Assembly (NCBI GenBank): GCA_910574455.1
Contig: CAJSYZ010000005.1
Coordinates: 2,790,001 to 2,854,000, forward strand
DNA length: 64,000 bases
Source: Trichaptum fuscoviolaceum
Lineage: Eukaryota; Basidiomycota; Agaricomycetes; Hymenochaetales; Trichaptaceae
Direction: 5' to 3'
Positions 23,259 to 33,372 of this stretch are shown here, in pieces. The translations under genes were made by a program, and so were the position numbers. A model generated the notes under the pieces. That model saw only the letters and a list, made by a program, of their open reading frames with translations. It did no database searches and had not been told where the DNA came from. Every line of letters begins with the position of its first letter. Position 1 is the stretch's first letter.

Positions 23259-25394
23259 TTATACATTAAACCGAACGATCTGCTCCCTCGCCCCTCTGTC
23301 GATCTTCAACAACCGTTTGGCCACACATCCATACAGCGCTCGACTCTCCAGTCCCTGCCCTCCCGCACCGAGACCCGCCAGGCTGAAGGCAGTCGTCCCA
23401 GGAGCTGGGGCCGGTGCGCCGAGGCCCCTCGCCGCCAATGCTTCCTTCGCCTTGTTCAGAGGAAGCGCCTGGTCTGGTGCAGCAAGAAGTGTCAGCAAGA
23501 GGTGTGCTGTTAAAATCTGTTGTGTCGTCGGATGGTGTGCGTCATGCGTGTGTGTTGTGAGTGACAATGTGGAATGTGTTGAGGGAGAGGTGGGGGAAGG
23601 TTGCTGTGAGGATATATTCTGTAGGAGGGCTCTGGGAGGAAGAAGCAAGTAGTAAGAAAGTGTCACGAGCTGTAAATTAGCCGAGAGAATCTTACATAGT
23701 CTCCTTCGCTCGTGGAGGTTTATTCGTAGTCGCAGCACTGGCTGTTTTGAATGGATGACCAGGCATAATCATATCCCCGACGGTTGACCAGATCTTGGCC
23801 TTATTTTCCATTACAGAGAATGAACGTCAATTTGAATCCATAAACAAATAATGTGCTCAGAAGCACTCACGACAATCCTCTCAACCTCAGTCGTGATCAT
23901 AGGCCGTTTTCTCCGTTCTGTCGCAGGTGTAACGGTGTTGCCTCCATTCTGTGGCTGGGCAGGTGTTGTCGGCTCAGGTGCGTTGTCTTTCGTTCCGCGG
24001 ACTTCAGGCGGTGTCGAAGGTCTTGTGAGTATTGGAGGCGGAGTAGTGACTTTCGGAGCTGGAGGGGGTGATGGTGGTGATGGCGGAGGAAGTTTCTTCA
24101 ATACGACCGTTTTCTCATCTTCGCCGTCAAACTCTTCATCGTCATCGTCAACTTCCTTATTCTCAGGCTCGGGCTCAGGTACCGGTTCTGGTTGAGGTCG
24201 AGGCTCGGGCTCAGGAGCAGGTTTTGGCACAACTTTTGGATGACTTCTTGGTAACGTCCTCGCCGCGTTCATAACCGAGGTCCTCCTCTTGGACTCAGCG
24301 TTTTCATTTGAAGTCTTTCGTGACGTTTCCTGTACATAAGGCACTGGAACTTTCTTCGTAGTCGACGGTGGTCTAGGTGGAGGTAATGGTGTAGGCATTT
24401 CCGAGATACTTTCCAACGACATATCGCCGATCATAGCCCCCATCTTGTCCATGTCCATGTTTGCGTCAAGGAGCAGGCTTTCGTCCCCTTCCGAAGGATC
24501 AGAAGGTATCAGCAGACTCTGTCGAGCCTTGAATGAACGAGGTGCCGGTTCAGACCAGAAGGCATCTTCTTGTGAATCATTTGCACGAGATGCTGAGCTG
24601 CCAGTGGGTTTGCTGGAGGAAGCTCCACCTTGTTTCTTAAGGAGGACATCTTTCTTCGCGTGTATCCCAGTGTCAAATTGGAATCATGTCTTTAGATGAA
24701 CAGAACATACCCGAGCTCGCATTTGTTTGAGTCTAAGGTGGAGTTCTTGTATGCGCCTTTCTTCCTCTTTCACAGTCGGAAACGGGTTTGTATCTGATTG
24801 ACCGCTCTATCCGAAATCTATGAGAAACTGAAACCTAACATAATTCGAAAGCGCTGACCTCCTGGACAGCGTCGCTGAGCTTGCTGATCTCATCTCGCAG
24901 CACATTCAATCGCTCAATAATTCCGAGAATTTCATGACGAGCCCGAGGCATAGGCCTTATAGATTGACTGTTTTAAACATATTGTTGAGATCTGAGCTTA
25001 TGATGTACATCGAAACTCACTATCTATCCAGATACTTCAGCGCTGCCTCTGCGTAGACTTCTGGATCTTTCTCATCCTTCTTGACACCCCTCGTAAGACC
25101 CGCCGGTCTCCTTAAAGGTGTCGCGCCAGGAAATTCAGCACGCGCGACTTCGTTCACCGCGACACCGGCCGCGTCTCCCTCCTCAAGGACATGAGACTGT
25201 GCAGCAGCAGGCCTTACGAGCGTGAAGAGGCCAATCTCAGACGCGTCGATATCGCGTGCTTTGTCTCCAATCGGTGTGTGTAGGACAGCACGTACATACG
25301 GACCAGTTGGGTTTATAGACACTTGTTGGCAGGACTTTTGGATCTCTTGAGCTGTGTAGGAGAAGCGGTCGATATGGTCTAAGAGAGTAGGCAT
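23259..25394 (-). CDS. SPC34: DASH/Dam1 complex subunit Spc34-like, with long C-terminal extension
   Basis: Six exons, 25394..25021, 24967..24859, 24806..24711, 24653..23871, 23799..23696 and 23631..23259, give 612 residues. The N-terminal 165 residues fit the Spc34 family: a short helical start (LLDHIDRFSYTAQEIQKSC), a YVRAVLHTPI strand region, SEIGLFTLV, the YPMPGA-like SIRPMPRAR motif after KYLDRYQ, and the helix EIISKL-type ILGIIERLNVLRDEISKLSD. A second coiled segment (VKEEERRIQELHLRLKQMR) follows. From about residue 190 the protein is Pro/Glu/Ser-rich (runs of PEPEPEP and PPPSPPSPPP), ending in an Ala/Leu-rich helical region about residues 545-600. Typical Spc34 proteins are under 350 residues, so the extension is unusual. 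DASH works at the kinetochore-microtubule interface. The exon 4 acceptor (CGAAG) is weak. Confidence 0.7.
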
Positions 25395-25897
25395 TTAGCG
25401 CGATAGTGAGGTTAAGTCAAAAGCTTTCAGGAACAAAATGTATGTAAAGTGAACTTTGAACTCGATTGTAAACAACCACTGGCAGATGGAACTTCCAAAT
25501 CGGACTAATTAAGGTTGACGCGTTATTTCCATATTAGACTTACTCGTAATATATATATATCTATGTATATAAAGCTTCTTTAATTGCCTAATATGGCTAT
25601 ATTAGCTTGAAGCGCCGTGACGTAGTACAACATTACAGTAGATTTGAAGGAGGGTAAGTATTTAGTTTGCTGGCAACCTTGCCTGGCTTTTCCACTAACC
25701 ATCTGCGATTTGCGATATTTAATAACTTGATGCATGCAACACCTTAAGACACTTTTTCTTCAAGTTTAAAAACAAGGTGTATCCTGCAAATTACAAATTC
25801 ACTGCGTGTCTGATCGACAATCTCGTCATCAAGCCGGTTGTAGACTAGCCGAGGCGAGTTAGCTCTTCCCCATCGTCCACGACAGTGTGCAGGAAAC
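25395..25897. promoter_or_regulatory. Divergent promoter region
   Basis: This 503-bp AT-rich spacer separates the start codons of the SPC34-like gene (minus) and the RING/TRAF gene (plus), so it must carry both promoters. A short (AT)n run lies at about 25548-25560 and TATGTATATAAAG near 25563 looks like a TATA-type element. No factor-binding site is certain. Confidence 0.45.
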
Positions 25898-27649
25898 ATG
25901 TCATCGTATACATATGTTGATAATGTCAATAATAATCTAGTGAGTGAATGGACAACATACACCTCTGTAATGGCTAACTGACTTGCTTGAAGATATGTTG
26001 TATCTGCAGGTATGTTTCTGTTCAGGCTATCTGAGCTTGTAGCGGCTCATTGTTCACCGAAGGTCGCCGTTCCTTAATCCAGTGGTAACAAGTACATGCT
26101 CGCATACGTTTTGCAGAGAATGTATCTTGAGGTCTTTGGAGCTTCAGCCATGCTGTCCTGTAGACCGTTCGCCTCTGAAGGCGACCGATCTGCGCTCGGA
26201 GAACCTACTGCTTCGAAACGTGTGTCGTGTTCTTCTCGTTTAACTCTCAACCCCTACTGATGGGACCTCAGATGGTAGACGAACTCATTGTCGAGTGCCC
26301 GCAAGAACCTTCGGGCTGTAAATATACATGCCAACGGCAGTTGCTTGAGGTACACCTGCGAGACTCCTGTCCCTACGTACAAGTGGCATGCCCAGAAGTC
26401 GGTTGTGACAAGACTGTTTTACGCAAAGAGCTCGGAAAGCATACACACGATTGCGCGCACCGTGTTCTCGCCTGTGATGCGTGCGGCTTGTCTGTGAGAG
26501 TGTATGATCTTGAGGTACGTATCCGGTAACTAAGTTTTCAACATTTCAGCGCTGACAAGTGACTTGTTTAACCATCAGTCTCACTACTTAGAATGCACAG
26601 CGAAAGATGTCCATTGCCCGGCGTGCAAAGAGGCCTTGAAACCATCCGATCTGGCGTCACACAAGTCCGATTGCGCTGAGGTCGAGATTCCTTGCAAACA
26701 CGCAGACAATGGCTGTCCGTGGACCGGTCCCCGGAAGTCTTTAGAGTCATCGCACATTCCATACTGTCCTTACGAAGCCATTAAGGGCTTCTTCCAGGTG
26801 AACGAAACGCGGCTGGCGACCTTGCGTGACGAGAATCTGACGCTCAAACACAAGCTGTTGAGTGTCGAGTCCGCTGTTCGGACGTTGAGACGGGAACTGG
26901 ATGTTGCGCGTAAAGCACTTGGACCGTGGTGGCGAGATGAGGAACAATCATCTCGACCCGGACCTATGGAGTACATTCAAGAAGAAACGATCCCAGATAA
27001 TTCGCGCCCGCGAGCTGTCAATCCCCTGTCCCCTATTCTCACATTTTCAGCCGATTCCCCCGCGTCGCCCACTCATGACCTCGAAATGAGCCCATCTTCG
27101 CCGTACTCTGACCCCGCTTTCCTTGCGCACTATTTCCCTCATGCGCCATCAGCAGCAGGACCGGCCGCACAAAGTGAAACATCCGGAGACCCCATAGGCC
27201 GACAGATCATTTCCCCCTTCTTATCCCGTCTTTCTTTCCCACCTCCCATCCGTTTCCCCGATGCCCTAGGCCAGACACCGCAAGCCGGCGTGCGCAGCAC
27301 ACCGCAGTCCTCCAATGTCCGCATCCCCCCTGTGGATTACAGCACGACGCTTGACGGTGCTCTCACCGGGATCCGAAGTTCTATTGTTGCCCTGTCGACA
27401 TCCCTTGACGCGCTGGAGCGCAAGCAGAATATTGCACTGACGACTGAAAATCTCAGAATGAACGAAGAAGTAGGCGCCCTCCGTGCAATCGTGCACGGGT
27501 TACGCATGCAGGTCCATTCGCTAATAATGGAACGGAATGGAAGTCCGTGGGGACCAACCACAACGACGACGACATCTTACTACAATCAAGCGCCTCCGAC
27601 ACCTCAACCTCTCGTTATCAGCTCAACGACTTCAACGACAAAGCTGTAA
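25898..27649 (+). CDS. RING and TRAF-type zinc-finger protein
   Basis: Five exons, 25898..25939, 25993..26009 (17 nt), 26063..26219, 26272..26514 and 26579..27649; 509 residues. Start MSSYTYVDNVNNN. A RING finger (about residues 16-60) is assembled from three exons: ICCICRSPF, TSTCSHTFCRECI and CCPVDRSPL, with all eight ligands C-x2-C...C-x-H-x2-C-x2-C...C-x2-D/C visible. TRAF-type zinc fingers follow (ECPQEPSGCKYTCQ, HLRDSCPYVQVACPEVGCDK, HTHDCAHRVLACDACG, HCPACKEAL, CKHADNGCPW), then a coiled coil about residues 240-275 and a Ser/Pro-rich tail with a second short coiled region near residue 425. No MATH/TRAF-C domain is present. The RING suggests E3 ubiquitin ligase activity; targets unknown. 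Confidence 0.9.
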
Positions 27650-28812
27650 GCTACTCTTACAAACTCCGTTTACACTAAATTATCTCTTTGGAAGTTTCTC
27701 GCTGTCATATGTATCCACGTATTTTCACAACCCGGTAACAAGACTCCCGTTGATCGCAACCCATAATTGCAGCGGAGGCAAAGTGTTTTCGTATGTACTA
27801 TGTACTGTATGCTATGTACATTCGGCAATTATAGTTTCCAGTCTACGTTAGCAATGGTACAATATCAGTATAGTAAAGGGACAGTCATGGCAAACAGAGT
27901 TTAAGGGAAATTTTTGAATGAATGGAATAACCTTGGAAAACACAACACATTACAGTAAACAAAATATTACGCTATCAAAGTACCACGAAGACCTGGTCAC
28001 CCAAGTCGGCAGACAAGGAGAGTTGTTTTTGCAAGAGTAACAAAGGGAAGGGAATGAGACTTGCGAAAGCGAGTGAGAGTGCATTGAAAGGATATGGCGA
28101 TTGTGAGATTTGATGCCAAACCAAGAGTGGAGTGCCGAGGGAAGGAGCGGCTTTGTCTAGACAAGGATGAGGTTGTCTGGAAGCATCGGCAGTATGGTTA
28201 CTGTGCACACCGGGGCCGAGATGAATGTGCGAAATGATAACAGGAGGATCGTCGACTGTCATTCGAGCAAACGAATGAGGTGGCTGGTGGGGTGGGATGG
28301 AGATTGGGTGTAGAGACGAATAGTGGCTTCGGGAGTTTGACGGATCGCGGGTTTATGGGACAAGGGCATAAAGTTAGACGATTGAAGGTCGAAAGCACAA
28401 ATATTCATAATGAGCAAAATAATAAGGCCAAATTTAGATAAAAGAATAAAGCAGAAGCAGAGCAAGCGAAAGAGGGAAGGAAGACGAAAAGATCAGCACC
28501 GAGCAAATATAGTACAAGTAAAACAAGACCAAAAGAAAGTCGAAAATGGGAGGAAAACGGAAAGAGATGGAAGCAGGAGAGGGATGTATGTTAGAAGCAG
28601 AGATCAACGTCCGAGAGTATGAATATCCGGTAATGTGTGGTTCGGACTGGAGTTGCCTTGAAAACATGAAGTGCAATAAGACAGGGCTAGGCCATATTGC
28701 CATATGGATAGAGCTTTGGATCAAGCCCGAGGTGCCCGAACATGTGTGCACGGACAGAGAAAAGGCAAACACGTCCTTATCAGCGCCAAAGAAAAACACA
28801 ACATGCATGTGT
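27650..28812. other. Convergent intergenic region
   Basis: Lies between the stops of the RING/TRAF gene and the homeodomain gene. Near 27790 a GTATGTACTATGTACTGTATG run gives several GTAC/TGTA repeats. No coding sequence is supported; the open frames seen here have no domain and overlap the 3' end of the homeodomain gene. Confidence 0.45.
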
Positions 28813-31800
28813 TCAGTTGTAATACGTGAACGAGTCCGACGAATGTCCCACACCCAAGTTGCTCGATTGCACGCCGTACGCAAGCGACTCTTGGCTATGG
28901 TGCTGCTGTTGCGTCTGTCCGTAGCTATTGTTCCCATGTCCCATCAAATGCGCGTGCTGCTGGTGCGGTGGGGGCATCGAATGCGAATGTGCCATGTGCA
29001 TTCCGTGCGATTCGTACCCAGAAGGATCGTAATTGAGCTGCACAGAAGGTGGCACATCAAACGACATAGAGGTAGACTGCGAGATCGGACTGTAATGACC
29101 GGTCTCCGATACATCATCGTAGGGAGGGTGGTAAAAGTCCATATCGAGCTGGGGCTGGGGCTTTCGGAAGTCCAAAGAACGGTGGATAGGCGGAGGTTGG
29201 AAGCCGAGCGAGGAGCTTGACGACGAGGCGGACGCGGAGAGTGGATAAATCAAGGACGACATATCCGAACTGGTGCGATGACTTGTAGCCAAGGAGGAAG
29301 CGTCTATTGAGTCTGGACGAGTACGAATCTCGCCACCTTGCTGCATCACCGACAAGTCGCCAGCGACGTCGGTGACGCTGCTGTTTGGATGTAAACGAGT
29401 ATTGTCCTGTAAATAGACGCAACAATTAGTACATTGAAGTAAGAGAATTTCGAAACATTGTCTCAGATGCAGTTTACAGAATTTTCGATGAAAGAAGTAC
29501 TGACCGTTGGTTGCAACGCATACGCCAACTCGCTACTCTGGCTGATGATCGGTCCTTGGTTCTGGCTTTGTTGCTGCTGTCCCTCGTTGTTCCCACCCGA
29601 CATCGAAGATGACGGTGAAGCATACGACACAGCGACCGTGCTCTCAGGAGAAGCATGCCCATTCGACATCGGAGAATTCTGCTCCGCTACGGCCTCAAGC
29701 TGTTGCTGCTGCTGAGATGCATGCTGCTGTGCTAAGGAGAGATTCGATCCATTGTGCACGTCGAGGTTGGAGAACTGCTCCATCATCTGTCTCGTGCTGA
29801 TAAAGTAAATGCATGAGGATGACGACTAACGTTAGTAGACGGAGAAAGAACGTACTAAGAAGGCCTCCGTCCATCGTTAAAGCCCTGCAAATGTGCGGCA
29901 TGCTGCACATGCCCATGCGGGCCAACGTCATAGCTGCCCACCTCGCTCGGTGCGTTACTATAGTGACTTGCAACGCTCACCTCCGAGTCTGCAATGCTCA
30001 CGACCGAGTTGTACCGCGACGTCATGTACGGGTGGAACGCCGGGGGAGGTGCACACGGTGCCATGCCTCCGTTGAGGTCCTGCATCTCATACACATCTCC
30101 AGACCCAGCAGACGCGTCCACGGAATTCGCATTACTATTGACATCAGAAGCCCCGCCATCTGATGGGCCAGGGAAAGAGTAGTTCTGCAAGTGATGATTG
30201 AGCCCCTGCTCCGTATCTCCACCAGACGACCCAGAGGCGGGGTCGGGCGATCCGCTGGAGCCAGAACCATCGCTCTCTCCACTGCCTGGCGACGTGCCCG
30301 TACCGAACTGGAAGTCCGGATTTGGCAGCGGACCTGCGAGCGGCGGCTGGTACGTCCGCGCCGACAAGACGTACGAATGCCCTTCCCGGGGGAAACGCAT
30401 CTGCGCTGCGTTCGCTGGGTACATTCCCGATTCTGAGAACGGGCCAATCATTGTGTGCTGGGACTGGCTCTGGAGGGCGTGTTGCGACGACGCAAATGGA
30501 TTCGAGAACATCGGATGAGAATGGATTGCTGAGGCCGATAACGGGCCACGCGGGACACCATGATTTGCGGAGGTTTGGATGCCTTGCATCGCGTTGTCAC
30601 CGGACTCGATGGCATTGCCATCGCTGCCGTCTCCGTTCGCGGGAGCCCCAATGCTGTCGAATGGGTTGCGGAACTGGCTTGCTGGCTGCGCTGGTAGAGA
30701 AGCACGGTGCATGAGCTCCGGACGAGTGATATGCAGATATTGTTGCTGATGCGCAGATTGCATTTGCTGTTCCATCTGTGACGGCACGCCCTGATCGGGC
30801 GCAGTCTCTGTGTCCATCCCCGGCGCATCTCCCGCGCCCTGTGGCAACTCCGACTGCCTCGGTTGTGGCGTATGCATTGGAGTGTTGCCAACGCTGCCAA
30901 TCGTCTGTAAGCCAGCATTCGGGCTCGTCTGCATGGCGTTCAGATTTTGGTTTTGCGCCTGCAAGCCCGTCTTCGGTCCGATGGGGAGTCTGTTGCCCGA
31001 CCCGCCACTTAGCGCACTGCTCGGCCTGTACCGCGCCCCGAACACCATACCATTTGCTTGCGCCGCCAGATGTGCGTAGGGGTGCCTGGAAAGCCGATCC
31101 AAGCTCATCCGCCTTTGCATCGGATCAATCCCGTTCAATGCTAAAGGGCTTAACCCATTCTGGAACCCTGCGCTGCTAACGCCACTGAAGGAGCCAAGAC
31201 CACGCGCCGACCGGGCATTCAGTCCGGACATCCTGAACGAGTTAGGCGGGCCGCCGGAGCCGTGCATGTTCGATACGGAGTTCTGTCCATGGCCATGGAG
31301 ATGGGTGGGGAGCGAGGGGCGTCGGAGGGACAGGAGCGTTTCCTCTTCCAGGCTCGGGACATTTGGTGTCGGTGTCGTTCGCGTCGGCGGGAGAACTGCT
31401 GAGGATGGATGCTGCTGTTGTTGCGCGCTGTCCGAAGAGCCAGAGCCTTGCGACCACGACATCCTACTCACATTCGTCCCACTGGGGCTGAGGCGCCTCG
31501 GTGATCCATCGGACTTATCTTCGGTGCTGGTAGGCGGTGACACACGTACACCAACGGGAGGCGGCTGCGGGATTTCCACGGCCAGAGGCAGACGCGGGCG
31601 TGTATCACTTGAGGATGAGTTAGAGTTCGGCGACCCGCTCGGCGGGGGGGACACGGATGCAGACCCCGCGTCGCTGGAGGTCGGAGCATTACTTCCGCAG
31701 GAGCTTCCATCCAACGAATTTGATTTTGAGTCAGATTTCGCCTTCGTCATAGACTCCAGGCTAAGTTCGTCGTTGTCTGGCTTCTCATCACCATCAAGAT

Positions 31801-33372
31801 CAATGTCCTCGCAATCCAGGTCAGCTTCCAGGTCATCGCCATCTCCGTCCTCCTGCTCATCTGCGTCCTTCGAGTTGTCATCCTTGTCCTTGCCGAGGCG
31901 AACGCTAGGTTTCTTGTCACCGCCTGCGACGGCCTTTTTCTGGAGGGCCTTCTCCTTCGCGCGCCTGCCGAAAGCAAACAAAGCGTGGTCAATACAACAG
32001 AAATGCCAAAGGAGGTAATTAATCAGAAAGAAAGCGAGGAGAAGATCTGATGGCAGCGCAGCCGCAAATCAGAATGACGGAAAAAGGGGATAGGTGTCGA
32101 ACAAGTATCAGGAAAGGCAAGACGGAGGGTGAGCGTCAAGATCGCCAAACCAGCCGAGGCGCGACGTGCGATGCGACGCCCACCAAACCAACTGCGAACA
32201 AAGCCGAACAAGACGCGCAAGCCTGTGGCGTCACTGCCTACCCAGTCTTCGCATCTTCGCGGACGACAGAACATACGGTGGACCAAAGGTGTGCGTTGGA
32301 TACGGAAGCAGAGAAGATAGTATGTGATGAAACGCTCGAGCGAAAGGAGAAATCCCGGCCGTTTCGGTCACCGAGAATAGGAAATTTGGGTGAGGAGAAG
32401 GGGGTAAGGGGGAAAAGAAGGGAAAGGAGGGAATAGGGAATGCAGCGTGCGCCGAGGGAACAGAATAGCAGAAACGGCGAAAAGAAGATCAGGACATACC
32501 TATTTTGGAACCAGACCTGTTTTCGCGTTTGCAGCGAGGGGAGGGAAGGTGGGGAGGGCATCAGTAAAAGTTTTTAATGCAAGAAAATCAATATAAAATT
32601 CGTAAAAAATCAGTAGCGAGTAGACAAATAGAATACGATGAGCAGCAATGAATTCAATAGTGAGAAGCCTCACCTGTACACCTCTTGGGGTCATTTCCAG
32701 CTCTGCCGCCAACGCCTTCCGCATCACTGCGTTGGGCTTCGTCTCCCGGCGAAACGTCTCCTCCAGGATCTTCAACTGTCCGCGAGTTGTTCGTTTGCGG
32801 TGCTTCACCTCACTGGGGTTATACGGATAAAACGTTCGGAAGTCGACAGTCGAGGGGTCCATCCCTTGAGGGAGGGCAATGTAGGCGCCAGCGGAGACAG
32901 AACTGGAGCTGGGAGCGTGCGGTGTCGAGGATAGCGACATATGGGGATGACGAGAATGATGCGGGTGGTGTGAGTGCGGGTGCAGGGATGTGAGCGATGG
33001 GTGTGACAGTGAGCTCGAGAGTGAAGGAGGCCGCGAGGAGACGGACGAGGAAGCGATGGGAGGCCCGGAGTTGGAGCTGGGGAGATAACGCTGCACGCCG
33101 GCGGCGAGCGCATCGACATCAATCCCGCCCCCTGCACTCCTTCGCTGCCCGTTGTTTGCCCCGTTCATGCTCAGCCCATGTCCGGTGTTGGGCTCCTGCT
33201 GCAGAGAAGGGTAGTAACCGCCGTTCGGTGCGAAATAGCGCTGCATTTGGGGTTGCTGGGCGTGGACGTGACCTACCTGGCGCATATGAGCCTGAGCATG
33301 TCGCGCGTCCATATCCTGAGCGTGTCGCGCGTCGGGCATGTCCATATCTTGGGCGTGTCGCGCGTCCTCCAT
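28813..33372 (-). CDS. Large homeodomain transcription factor
   Basis: Five exons, 33372..32674, 32516..32500 (17 nt), 31964..29856, 29796..29505 and 29406..28813; 1236 residues. The homeodomain (about residues 205-265) starts KHRKRTTRGQLKILEETF, continues through KPNAVMRKALAAELEMTPRGVQ and reaches recognition helix VWFQNRRAKEK; the 17-nt exon encodes VWFQNR. N-terminal to it are three DARHAQ(DM) repeats, His-rich and Ser-rich stretches. C-terminal to it are an acidic block (DGDGDDLEADLDCEDIDLDGDE), Pro/Ser-rich segments, and Gln runs, all likely disordered and possibly activating. It is a typical (60-residue, non-TALE) homeodomain, not an HD1/HD2 mating-type protein. It should act in the nucleus, perhaps as a developmental regulator. 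The start at 33372 is the only in-frame ATG before an upstream stop; a further 5' exon cannot be excluded. Confidence 0.88.

Noticed and set aside
23851..24195. Plus-strand Gly/Ser-rich open frame
   Set aside because: Antisense image of the Pro/Glu-rich part of the SPC34-like gene.
28546..29220. 224-residue plus-strand open frame
   Set aside because: Overlaps the last exon of the homeodomain gene in antisense; Arg/His-rich without a domain.
31266..32018. 250-residue open frame on the plus strand
   Set aside because: It lies antisense to the large third exon of the homeodomain gene and reflects its biased Ser/Pro/Gly composition; no domain.
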